A stretch of 64,000 bases of DNA from Siphlonurus alternatus. Taxonomy: Eukaryota > Arthropoda > Insecta > Ephemeroptera > Siphlonuridae. Positions 29,124-41,876 of the stretch are shown one piece after another. Every line of letters begins with the position of its first letter. Position 1 is the first letter of the stretch. The stretch covers positions 23,452,229-23,516,228 of the forward strand of contig OX463780.1 of NCBI GenBank assembly GCA_949825025.1. Direction: 5' to 3'. Position numbers and translations under genes: made by a program. A model generated the notes under the pieces. It made no database searches, was not told where the DNA came from, and worked only from the letters and a program-made list of their open reading frames with translations.

Positions 29124-30292
29124 CTGCCAGACAATGTTCCCTCAGTCACTACAGGCAAGTAATGTAATCAGATTTTTTTCTATTAAAGATACAATTTGCA
29201 GGAACAAAGAGAGAGAGGGAGAGAGAAAGGAGGGTGGGGGGGGACTGATTTTCTGTTAATTGGCATTCTTCTTTATTTGTTTTACTTTTTTTGTATTTTC
29301 ATTAAAAATCTTCAATTTTGGAGACTTAGCGATTCATAAAAAGGGACAGCCTAATATTTCAGTCTCTGAATTACAAGCTCATTAAAATCAAAATAATTAA
29401 AAAAAAACAGTAAAAACCTTACAAAACAATAGCATTTTTCTTCTTAAAAAAAACGCTTAAGTATCATACAAAATCTATTGTTATTCCAGACCGACTATAT
29501 TTCTTTATTTAAAAAAAAAAAAAGTGGCGTGGTTTGAATTTTAAGTTACGTAAAGAGACTGACAGGACTGCATTTTTTCGTGTAATTTTACTTTTTTATA
29601 TAAAAATAAATGTTCAATTTGGTCAAGTGGTTTTTAAAAAGCTCTAAAAATATAATACAAAAAAAAAATGTAAAAAATATTACACGTAAAATTTTGAAGG
29701 GATACAGATCAGCAGCATAAATTAAAGTAATTTTGCTGTACAGTAATGTATAATACCAATGTAAGAATTTTCGCTTTTGGGTGTCAAGCACAATTTTTCA
29801 ATTAAAAATTAAAATGAAGTTTTACGTCACTTATTATTATTCATATTACAAATCTTAAAATTCTAATAAACGTGAAGGTCTTTCGCACAAAATTCATACA
29901 CAATTATTATATAAAATCTGGTTCAGAAATATACTGGGAAAGTAATCTGTGCAGTACAAATTATCACTCCTCCCCCTTCCCATCAACCGAAAGAAGTTTT
30001 CTTTGTATTAAGTGATAAAACATATTCATAAAACATGAAATTTATGGTATGTCCATGAAATTATGTTTAAGGAGCTTGCGTAAATTAATATACGATATAA
30101 CCTTAACAAAATTAGTCCAAATTGGGATTATTTGAACTAACATGTTGTAACATTAAGTTAATTAGCTACTTGTGACGCAATGGAATTTGTACGGTAAACA
30201 TGACGAGACTTGGGCGTGTTAACGGGTCATAATATTACTCGTAAGTTAGACCGCCGCGCGATCTCAGTCAGTCAGTTCTTCCGAGAACCCTT

Positions 30293-30436
<144 letters not shown>

Positions 30437-30512
30437 CTCTTGAATATAACAAGGAGGAATATAAACGTTGCAAAATAACGATGTTTTTTTAAAATGATAA
30501 TTTGGCTACGGG

Positions 30513-30518
30513 ATATAT

Positions 30519-30599
<81 letters not shown>
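30513..30599. repeat. (TA)n microsatellite in intron 2
   Basis: Alternating TA with one interruption, 80 bases from the (TC)n tract. Confidence 0.97.
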
Positions 30600-30601
<2 letters not shown>

Positions 30602-31431
30602 CCTTTGCAGCTAACCACATAATTAGATATAATAGTTATCTATTAATATAAATAAAAGTATTATAAAGTCAGATTTAAAAAGATTAAGTTCAATTATAAA
30701 AAAAAAATGAAACAATCAAACTTAATTTACGGTTAGTTCCTTGTCAATTTAAAATTTAAAGAGAAAATTCGCACAATATAAATTATACGCTCTGTGCTAC
30801 TCGATGCGTCTTCATTAAACTTCTTGGCGCCTCAAGAATTCCTGAAGATTGAAATAATTCGGAGAAGACTCTGAGAACTCTGTGAAGACAGCAGGATAAA
30901 CATTCTGTGTTAAAATAGCTTTTGCTGTGTAAGAGGAAAGTCCTTCTTGTAATAATTAGGGCCAATATTATTTTAATTAAAACTTAACTGTTTTATTAAA
31001 AAAAAATACCATTCATATTATAACTTACATAAAATTTAATTATAATCTTATTTGATGCATGATTTGCTAGCTAAAAACATTTTTATACTGACAATGAAAA
31101 TGATTGGTTTATAACAGATCCGTAGTCAACCACGTTAATAAATTGAATTTGTTGAAAATACATTTTTAGTTCTTTTTATTATCAAAAATTATAAAGCATA
31201 TTTTTATAAACACACAATTAATTATCAATTATACTGTACAAGTTCAGTACTATATAAGGGAGTACCTTTGGGTTTCTTTCAAGAGAGGTGTCGGTCGGCG
31301 GCACCCTCTTCCCCTTAGTCCTCCCTGAATTACAGTCTGTACTGTACAGTCTTATGCTTTGATTAGGAGTGTTTGACACCCTGTATTTCCTCCCTTCCCC
31401 TCCATGTACAGTTTGTACAAGTGTCTTTCTC

Positions 31432-31532
31432 CTCGCCTCTGAAAAGTTCTCTTTTGCAGCCTTATTAATCACCATTGTTACTCACAAAGCATGGTGATTT
31501 ACAAGCCTGCAAACGGAGCTTTTCAGAGGCGA
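31432..31532. repeat. Small imperfect hairpin beside exon 2
   Basis: CGCCTCTGAAAAG and AATCACCAT recur in inverted order around CTCACAAAGC; arms of about 45 bases with several mismatches. Confidence 0.5.
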
Positions 31533-31570
31533 TGACTGTACCTAAACTTGTATTATTTTGTTCAGTATAC

Positions 31571-31844
31571 CTGGAGCGCGGTATGCAGTGTCATCTCCTC
31601 TCCGCCGTCCCATACTGTGTCTCCTGGCATAGTGCGCTGGTGGAGCTCCGGTATCAGGACCGTAGTGCTGCGCTGGGGCCCCCGCGTGACTGTATTTCTG
31701 GGCTGGGGCCTCTGGGTTGTGGCCGTAGTGATGCGGGGCCCGCTCTTGCGAGTGCAGACTGCGCTCCACGCGCCTCTGATCGCTCGGCTTCGCCCCTTGG
31801 CTATTCTCCAGCAACGCTGCATTCGAAGTCTGGTTCGCGTTTTG
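31571..31844 (-). CDS. Exon 2: His/Pro/Ala/Gln-rich linker of the mosaic gene
   Basis: This exon encodes 91 residues between the signal peptide and the first TSP1 repeat. It begins after an acceptor (TTGTTGCAG) in phase 0 and ends in phase 1 at CCAG before GTATAC, which fits exon 3, starting with two codon bases. The protein has no recognised domain. It opens with an Asn/Gln-rich stretch holding one potential N-glycosylation site (NQT), then a basic region, then a degenerate repeat built on HYG and APAQ (HHYGHNPEAPAQ, APAQHYGPDTGAPPAHY). It closes with basic clusters (ARRHSMGRRRG) that could be proprotein convertase sites. It reads like a flexible extracellular spacer. The reading frame, GC content and both splice sites support it; the function is not known. 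Confidence 0.72.
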
Positions 31845-34800
31845 CTGCAACAAGTGTGGTTAATTTTTAATACAAATTTTCCCATGATCTCCTATATAAA
31901 ACATTAGACAAGTTTAGTGATGAAGTTTGCTACAAGATTTCAGAAACATCACTCATAAAGACATATACATTAACAGCGTTAAAATATATCACGATAGTGC
32001 GGTCAAAACTGTAATAAAATTTAACTATAATATATAATTATATATGTCATTCTCATTCTGCTTGCAAAATTGATACAAAACTTAACATAGTTAACTGTAA
32101 CAAAGTTACAAAACTTCCCTGTTGCATGTGATTGTTTGCCCTACGAAACTGACACCTTTTTAGCCTTTTTACATCTAGCACAGATTTTGTACTTTATATA
32201 GGAATCACCTGTATATGACAGTTGCATTAGCAAATAATTCACACTGAACGTATTCAGTATAATATACTGGCTTTCGCGTTCCTAATATACTAAAATAATT
32301 CTTCCACCATCATCCGTGTCCAAGTTGATTCGCTCAACGTATTGACTGAATGTAAATAGGCTTGTGCTTTGGGGGTTGCAGCAATATCAGGCGCTTAGGA
32401 AAAAAAATCAAACATTCATAATCACATACTTCAAATTTTGCTTAATCTCTCATCTGGTTTAAATTAATTGATTCATTAATATTAAAGTGCTGTATTTTTT
32501 TAAGAAATCCTACCAAATACAATTCTGACTGTTAAATAGTTTATATTTTTGTATTACATATGAATTTAATATACTATTATATTATTTATAATTAACATAA
32601 TAAATTCAATAGGGTAAAGGTAAAAATAATATATCACTCTCACTTTCATAAATAGGTCAGCATAATGAGTTATAATAAAAATAAAATTCCTTACAGTTTA
32701 TAAACATAATACTATACTCATCACGTCGTCATGTATATTATGATATTAAAAAGCGTGCGATTGAAAAAACAAATAGTAAAGATGCCTTGTATCATTATAA
32801 ATTTCTCAATGTCGTCTCTTGAAAATGAAAGTACTCATAGCATTTTACATAAAAATTATATACATTTCTAGGAAAGGGAACATTATAATAAAGTAGCATA
32901 TTTTACTGTTCTTTTGTTTATTTTGTATACATATTTATATATAAGATATAGTTGTGTTATATATAGTGGGTAAGTGTTAAAAATAAGAGACGGGGAGGGG
33001 GTGGGTTAAAGAAATATGACAAAGAAATTAAAATATATATCAGAGTATAATATAAAAGGGTGCTCTATACAAATTTTAAACCCCTAAACCTTATTGACTG
33101 TCATAATCCTGCAAACTATTATTAATTAACAAATTAAATTTTAATTGAATGCTCTTCCTGCTACTTTCATGAACAAAAAAAGTTATGTTTATTTAATTTT
33201 ATATAAAAAATATATCTATGCATTGAGCTGCAGATAAATATTCAGAAAAAAAGTAGCATATATCAGTATTAATAAAAAAATGATGGTAAGTGCCTATAAT
33301 ATTATATGCACAAGGTAAATATAAAATTACAGGGTCTACTCCTTGTTGAGGATATCACAACATGACCTAGCTGTTGATGCACGTGCAGCGTATTAGAAGT
33401 GTACGTTTTCCAGTCTGGGACGTGTAAACTGAAGAGTGTGGCTCGTGAGATGAGATCATCGTGTGATAATCCTGTGCAGACGTACCGAATAATAATCTCC
33501 TCGGCGTGCGCGTGTCTCCGTATTTATTCACATAACATCGTCATAGGAGATGAACTCATCGTGTTGACGACGCTAACTCGTAGTTTTCACGCGTCACTTG
33601 AATTAAAAATAAGCCTATACAAAGGTAAATATTATATATATAAGGACGTAAAACTGTCTTCACATAAGGTGTAATTTTTACTAATTTTGATATCATTCAT
33701 GCTATATTTTTATTGAATATTATAAAATTTACTTGAGATTTTTTACATAACCTTGTTTGTTGTATCAAATTTCAGTCATTTCAATCTTTCGATATGCTAA
33801 CGTTTGTATTAATACGTCGTAGATTTTTCAATGTCACGACATTACTTCTGAAGTCACAAAATCAATATTTTTTTTTGCGTATGCAGAAACTCTTGCAAAT
33901 CTAAAAAGGCAAGTACCTTCTCTCATGGTATACGTCCTCGTTGTGTTAATAAAGCCATCGCTATTTGAATGTTACATAAAGTGAGCGAGATTCTTGTTTG
34001 ATCTATTGATGCTTTCTGTAACATGATATTTATATTATATCATAGATCAACGTAATTGCATTTTGAGAGATAATTAAGATTTTTGGGCATATTTTTTTTA
34101 CTGTTGTGATTTTATGGATTCAGATTCATATTTCTTATACTATTCAAAAGTCAAATATTTTTCTTTCAGTAAATATCACTGAAAATGTTTTTATTTAGCA
34201 AAATTAATACTACATTCTCTATTTGTCCTATAATGTGATATCATGATGCGCACTTTTTACGAAGACAAAATATCACAAGAAAAAACAAACAAAACAACTA
34301 AAAAGTATTCGCAAAATGCTTTTTATTTATAATTAAATATATTAGTTTATTCTATACAATTATTCCATTTTTTTTTTAAATATATTAGTAAAACCAAAAC
34401 CTTTTACAAATATTTTTTTTTCTATAGTAATAAACTTGTAATTTAGGAGTTCATAAGTGTGCTTAAAAATTTTTAACAACCGGTTTACTACTTAAAATAT
34501 AAACTCAGGTGCAAAGAGAATATATGAGGATGGAAAAAAATAATAAGAGAGAGGATAAAGTATTAAGCTTTTGAGTTGCTATTGGGGGTCATCTTTGAGA
34601 TTCATCGAGAGGAGGCGTACGTGGGGGTATGTATTGTAGACTAACAGACGTTTTGTCAGATAATAGACATCAGCCAAATAAACAGAAGAAGAAAGCAGTA
34701 GCCTAGCTACCTTCATCATGCTCTCAATCCTTCCACGTCTATACTCGTATAGTAGTAGTCTCGTCGACTTTCATCATTAAAAACTATAAAAAGTGTGGAG

Positions 34801-36999
34801 ACAGCCAATAAGCAGGCACACACTTGACTGGAGCACTTAGAGCGAATAGAGGGGGGGGGGGGCGCAAGGCTTGTGGATGGAAGAAATTCGCAAACAGACC
34901 ACTCACATGATCTTCTCTGCAGGGAGAGTTGCTGATATTTTGGTACACGCTTTTAGTGTCAAATAGCTGATACAGACATGTATATGAAAACAATGCATGC
35001 AATATAATTAATTAAAAAACTGTAATTTTATTAAAAATAATTTAATATTGTGTGGTAAAATTAATTAATATGTGATTATGTGGTAAAAATTACTTAATTG
35101 TCTTGTAATATAATAAATTAATGAATTAATATATTTTTTTTATTAAATATAGGATACTAATTTTTAATTAATTTTTATGAAAACAAAATAGATATCTATA
35201 GAATGACAATACAAATAATCTTAAATCGTACTTTTTTTAAAGATTGCAATCAGAAATCTTCAGCTAATTATAACCACAAGTTGCAACTCATGCAGACTAG
35301 AATCTCTCTCATATTTATACACAAATCATGCAGCTAGGTTAGCTGTAAATATCACTTCTTAATTCCATGTCAATTATTGACTGAGAGAATTAACAATCGA
35401 CAAACGTTTATTTATTTGTCTGTCACTTTCTCAAACCAGACGTGTCGTGTTTAGACGGAATGTCATCACATCATGGTTCTAATTTATTGTAATTTATTCA
35501 ACAAAAATTAAAATTGTTCTCCATGTGTTTCACCTCGCGGCTACAAATGAAAATGAAATCTATAGTTGATTAAAACAAAGCCTATATTAAATATAATTGG
35601 TGTCTTCAGTGTGGTATTAGGACACAATTTTTAACATTCTGTGGTTTGTTTATATTCAGATAATTGTATTTCAAAAGCTGTTTTATTACAATTCTTTTCA
35701 ATAAAGAACCAAATTAATTTTTGTTCAAACATTTATTCTTTATAAATAATATATTGACTCCATTATTAAATCACAATAAATTTTTATAGTAACACTTTTA
35801 TTGAATTCTAAACAAGCAAGATATATTAAGTAAGATATGAACCCGGAACTGAATTGTTAAAAAAAAAAGCTATTGTAATGTATCTCTTGAATTAAAAGAA
35901 AAAAAAAAAAAAGGATTAAGCTTTTAAAGTCTGGCAAATATCCAGCCAATAATGGGTGTTCGCGCTTCTAACAACAGCTTGTTGTAATTTTGGTGTAGAT
36001 TTATCCGATAAACTTGTCATACTGTACTTTTTTTAGTCGCTAGCCAGCAGTCGGTCGGTCTGTTGGTCATGCCACCATATCGCTTGTGGCGTTGTCCGTC
36101 CCGCCGCTAAGAGAGTGGCAGAGTTTCCCGTGTTATCTCGAGTTACCAAGAAGCCCGTTGAGGAGTTACTTTTCCACACTGACACTTAGCACCAACAAAA
36201 TAAAAGATGACGTCATAAGAATTAAATCCTTGTAATACTATAATATCAATGTAATATAATATCATTTTTGATTACTTTGTTCGTCTTCAAGTATATCATG
36301 AAGTATAGTTTTAGATCAAATTTCAGTTTTAAATAAAAAATTAAACTAATATTAATAACAATGACGTAATGTTTACATTGATGTGTGTATGATATAGGTT
36401 GGGATTTAGCTTAGGTGTGGTCTGCAATGTTACCACCATCAGACCACGGTAGACACCTTGCCAGACCAGCTGATGGGTGGTCGAATCTCTCAGATCTTCT
36501 TTCTCACCTCTTATATTTTTCTTTCGCTTATATAAAACTACACTGTAAAAAATATTTGAAAACTTTCATTTTAATCGTGTTGCAAAATAAAGGGAGATAA
36601 ATTTTATCAATAAGCTCAATTAAAACACATAATAGACGAAACAATATAATATGTTAAGCTCAATTTTTATTATTTCTGACTCGTGCCAATCATGTTGTGC
36701 ATGAGCCTAATCACTGTAATCAGTTATTTTAATAAAATGAACTTATGAAATGAATTTGATTTAATTTTAAATAAAGTCATATATAATTTTTTCTCGTAGT
36801 TTTAGGATGTGATTCAGATTCATGAATGCATTTTTTTTTTTTTTTTTTTACTGACGGTAGGAAGTAGTGCTCAAATATAATATAAGTAAGTATCATATGT
36901 AATGAATACTGCATGATAGTTCAAGTGTTTTTCCATGTTATAATTTAAATGGATGACGCAAATAATATACCACACAACGGCAGGAAATGATGAAGACAT

Positions 37000-37098
37000 A
37001 AGGCCTGTTCGTAAACCCTGCTCGGTGTACACTTTCTACACCCAATCGACCTTATATCGCATGTACATAAGGTCGATTGGGTGCAGAAAGTGTACAAC
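37000..37098. mobile_element. Foldback MITE, family A copy 3 (right arm truncated)
   Basis: Starts AGGCCTGTTCGTAAACCCTG and matches copy 1 closely, but the right arm stops after GCAGAAAGTGTAC, losing about 25 bases of terminal repeat. Confidence 0.75.
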
Positions 37099-37539
37099 TT
37101 ATATGACTTAACCTCTCACTCAGAAAATTTGTTCATTACGTGTATGTACAGGAAAACCCCTGTACAACATAATAATATATTATAATATAAAAATACATCT
37201 AATACTAATATCAAATATTAATTAATTAAATTGAATAAAGACATGGTTTACTTTCACATTTTTTAATAATAAATGTCCTTATTAATTTAGATTCAATAAC
37301 AAATTTACAGTTTTTGCAACATGAAAATGATATTTATTATTAATAAAATAATAAGTGCTTCCGCGTGTATATTATATCCTAGACTATAATACTGACACAT
37401 ATAAAATACAAATCCAATATATATGCAAAGTTATCGTACTATAACATGACAGATATTACTCGATATTATAATCCTTGACAGTAGACAACATATTACATGC
37501 AAGTGTCAATGTCAACTGTATGACTCATGAACACCGAGG

Positions 37540-37611
37540 TCTCTTAGTAAGGTCACGGTCGGCGCCATCTTGAGTGACCTCCCTCTCTAGTGGTCCTGTG
37601 CTCTGATAAGG
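37540..37611 (+). promoter_or_regulatory. Candidate plus-strand promoter or first exon inside intron 1
   Basis: GTCGGCGCCATCTTGAGTG contains a YY1-type GCCATCTT motif. The patch ends at TGATAAG before GTAAGATG, a near-perfect donor. This combination is typical of short 5' exons, but no following coding exon is seen, so it may belong to a noncoding transcript. Confidence 0.25.
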
Positions 37612-37919
37612 TAAGATGATAAGAGATTGTACGGGCTCCTGTAGTCTGACTCACGACCACGCCCGTGCAGCAGCTCCCACGATGACGCGCTGTATTTGGA
37701 AGGAACGTCATTTACATGCACTTGACTTCCGCCCTGTGACGTCACTGGTGATCATTGTCAAGAGACAACAGCTGATATATTGTCTACTTTTACATTGTAC
37801 GTAGATCTCGGTTAAATTTAAAGTAATTCCGTTTTATCAATTTGATTAGTAATTTAATTACTCACAAAACATTTAGTAATGTTGTATACTTGTCATGTAG
37901 TACTGTACATGACACCCAA

Positions 37920-38276
37920 TAGATAATAATGGTTGCATTTTTTTTATTTCATAATTAGTGAATATACATAAAATTATGCTTTCCTGATTTTTTTTTCAGA
38001 CTTTTTGGACTGCGGGAACTAATTTTAAAAAATAATATTTAAAATATATAGGGTGGTGTTACCTGATGGGACAACCATGACGTAATTTTCTCGCACTGTG
38101 ATTGGCTATTGATGATTTCACGGTTGTCCTATCAGGCCACCCTAATTCAGATAATTTAGATATTTTTTTTTAAAATTAGTTCCCGCACTCCAAAAAATCT
38201 GGAAAAATTTAGAGAAGTAAAATTTTATTTATATTTTCTAATTATGAAATAAAAAAAAATGCAACCATTATTGTCT
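37920..38276. mobile_element. Foldback element, family E copy 4, with a nested small inverted repeat
   Basis: Outer arms TAGATAATAATGGTTGCATT and inverse. The sub-terminal block GCGGGAACTAATTTTAAAAA corresponds to the CCCGGGAACTATTTTTAAAA block of the other E copies. The centre (38051-38143) is itself bounded by inverted repeats, GGGTGGTGTTACCTGATGGG against CCTATCAGGCCACCCT, and looks like an element inside an element. Confidence 0.6.
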
Positions 38277-40025
38277 ACATAGAGACTTTAGAGAAAGGGT
38301 TCAACTCATATTATCATGCCGTACGTTGCATGGCTAAATTGCAGTTTAATTAACTATAAACTAATAGGTCTCTGAAATCGGATTTAAAATATATTTTTTC
38401 CCGTTTTCCTCAAAAAATGTCCTATATTATTTGCTTATTTCATCAATTTCCATGTTATTATTATTTAATATGTGCTTTAAATTCGGTTGAATAATTTATT
38501 TTGCTCTTTAAACTGCCTAGAATTTAATTTGTTTTTTTATTGAGTGTGCGAAACGTGCACAATTTCCTTGTAATTATTAATAATTGCATAATTGGATCAT
38601 CAGTAGCATTAAATCGTGTTTCCTATTGTTTCCAATATTTAGCTGACAGATTTAATGGGTCATGTAATTGTATAGCTAACAACTGTATTATTATCTGAAA
38701 ACCAGTTTAAATAATTTTAAGAATGATATACCTGTGTGTATACAGTACACAATCGTTGAAATAATTTAATATTAAATTATAGGTGTGCTAATTTCATCAT
38801 GTTTTTAATTTTGACACAGATTATCAACATGAAATGACAATATTTAATATTCACCCTTTAAAATTGTCTCCAGACTACTTTAATTGTAATAATGCTCTCT
38901 AATTGGATCGTACACAATTTAACAATAATAGCTATGATATAAAGAACATACATATATATATCATAACAACAAGCATAACAATAAAATTTCAATTGAATTG
39001 ATGTTATTGTTACTATGAAGTGTATATAACTGTTAAATTTTTGTGTTAGGGTTTGGCTTTTATGATAAGTGTATACATAATCCACACCCTAAATTGTTCA
39101 AAATTTTCTCTCCTATTGTTTCATATGGAAATTTATTTAAAAACAAAAGACAAACTATTTTTGCACTTAATACTCAGCATTCATGATGTACCTCATGAAT
39201 TTTATAAATTGACAAAATAGCTTTGCCACTTGGACTTATGGTATTAAACCGTATATTAATCAAATCCCTATATATATTATACAGATTGTTATATACATAT
39301 GAAGACAAAACATGAATAACAAATAAGATTATAAATAATTTAATACTTTGTTAAATCATCAAGAGCTTAAATAACTAGAAGACAAATAAATTTTAAGTGT
39401 AAATAATTTATACAATTGGTAACAATTGTAAGTACCAAGGCAAGATTCAATTGTTATTAAAAATAGCATACTTGAATATATAACATTGCTTCACGCATAT
39501 AGTAATTTTACAATGGTATAATACTGTATAAATTACATACAGTTATATTTACACATGTGTAACTATATGCATAAAGTAAAAGAGAGATTTTAGATTATAA
39601 TATGATACAGCGTCAGCGTTATTATATATTTATATAGTCCTACACTCCTACATATAACAGATGCCAAATATATTTTAATGTAATCAACCTCAATTTATCT
39701 TAAAATAAGAACATGCACATATATTTTAAACCAATTATATGTGTATCCTTTCTTATTTTAAATATAAGCAAACTTTTGTTGCTTATTTTCAATATATTAA
39801 TCATGATCAACAGTAAAGATGTTATAATAAAATAGACTAATTTGTATGTGTACCGGGTCCTGGGTTATTCTCAAAGAACTTTACATGCATTTTAGCCAGA
39901 CATTTCTTGCTCCAGATATACTGTATATAGTATAAAATACAATACTAAAAATTGGTTTTAAAGTTTGGTACTATTATTTTCTATTTTAAAATATCTTTCC
40001 CCTTTTATGTCAGAGTACACTCTAA

Positions 40026-40164
40026 GGGGCATTCACAAAGTCTTAAAGCCACATTTAGGGCTCGATAATTTAAGACCAGAAATTTTGGGTCTAAAAAGCA
40101 TGCCTAAAATCGGGCTTTAAATTATCGAGCCCTAAATGTGGCCTTAGGGCTTTGTGAATGCCCC
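40026..40164. mobile_element. Foldback element, family D copy 1
   Basis: A 139-base hairpin with ends GGGGCATTCACAAAG and its inverse; long inner arm TTAGGGCTCGATAATTTAA. It lies in intron 1. Confidence 0.75.
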
Positions 40165-41767
40165 TTTCTTCGTCTTAAAAAAAAATCGTCATTAATAGAA
40201 TTAAATCGATTTAAATTATTTAAAATATACATGCACGACGTAAGTTATTGCCAACTGAAGTATTTGCTGAAATAAATTTTCTGGGACAAAAATAATACAT
40301 TTATTTTTAAAAAGGAACCGCAAACATCATTTTACGAAAGGAACGCACTGTTTGTCATACGTTGTGCTTTAATGTGTTGCGGGTGATAGACTTAACATCT
40401 ATGCAGGGGCACGCACATTTTTTTATTATAACTCTTCTGTAATCAATACTTGTATATTTTATATGCACGTTTAAATAAATCGAAGAAATTTAATAGAGCA
40501 ATGTCTCATGTTATAAAGTTATATCAGACAAACAGATATCTGTTATATCAGCTATAATATTTATTATAGCTATTAGGCTAAAGTAAAACTATCTATACAT
40601 TTTTTTTTATATAAATTATCAATTCCTTTATGTGGTACATTGTGGTACATGTATTTATGACAGTTCAAAAATTGGTCATTATACAACTTTCATATAGGAA
40701 TTTTGTATATAAAAAATAACAAGGTTTAATTTTTATTGTCCACAATGAAACTTGATATAGTGTTGTGACTAGCATGAGTCTTAATGATTTAACAATGTCG
40801 AGGATCAGTGTCAACAATGTCCGATTGTTGTATGGAACACACGATTGTGTGCGCAGTTGAAAGCCTTGCCTGCACAATAACTTGGTCGTGGAAGATAAAA
40901 AGAGAAAAAATCCAGTTCCATATCAACACTTTTTTCTTCTTTCTCCCTTATATATATCTTCTTGTTTTATTTATATAAGAAAAAAAAATCCAGCCACATT
41001 GTTCTTATAAGTAAACACTGAAGTAATTTATGCATACCTTTTGACAGACATTGTTTACAGCATGTATAAAGCTTTGTTTTAAAATAATATTTATTTAATT
41101 TTTTTTTATTATTTACTGCTTTTATATTCTACTAAAAAATGATTGAATGTGTTAATTTAAATTTGCATTGTCACCATACTATGAAAACACATTTTTAATA
41201 TTTATTAAATAAATTCTTTTCTGCACAATTCAATAGATTTACACAATATAAATTATTTTATAGTATGACATGATCAGTTGTACATTATGTTATTTATATT
41301 TTTAGCAGCATTTAAAATTTTATTTTCAATTTTTTATGAGGTAACTGTTTAAAATGCATGCAGATATCAGTAATATCCTAAAATTTAAGAAATTTAAAGA
41401 ATATTTTTAAAAAAATATTAAATAAATATATTTACAATCATGTTCTTATGTATTTTTTTTTCTTAACATTAAATTATTTCACTTTGAAAAGAAAAGTATA
41501 AAACGATAATATTATGTTTCTGTTTTGTTTTTTTTTTTTTTTTTTTTATAAAGAAAACAATTTTACAAACCCCGTATTTATAATTGACTAGTTTGTACCT
41601 TTTTTTCTGATAGTAAAGTAAGCAAACAAGCTAGGAGCAATGTAGACATCTCAATCTCATGCTTTTCTATACGTCAATCACAGTGTTTATCTTGTAAGGT
41701 TTTTGGACTTGAGGAGAAGAAGTGGATGGATAGCTTGAGGGCTTTGATACCTGCCTTTTGTCTGCAG

Positions 41768-41876
41768 CAGCAGCACCAGCTTTACAAGAAGTCACCTTCC
41801 CACTTCATTTTATCCTCCAGCTACAATACTAGTATATGGTACCCCTACCTGTCTTGTTATATTAACTCTATGTCAG
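41768..41876 (+). other. Candidate exon on the plus strand inside intron 1
   Basis: The acceptor TTTTGTCTGCAG and the donor TGTCAG before GTGAGC are both close to consensus and 109 bases apart. Two of the three frames are open throughout, and neither shows a known motif. It may be an exon of a noncoding RNA or chance. Confidence 0.2.

Noticed and set aside
31218..31475. Frame of 85 codons next to exon 2 ending at a donor-like AAG before GTACTC
   Set aside because: Phase 0 at its end cannot join exon 3, while exon 2 joins exon 3 in phase.
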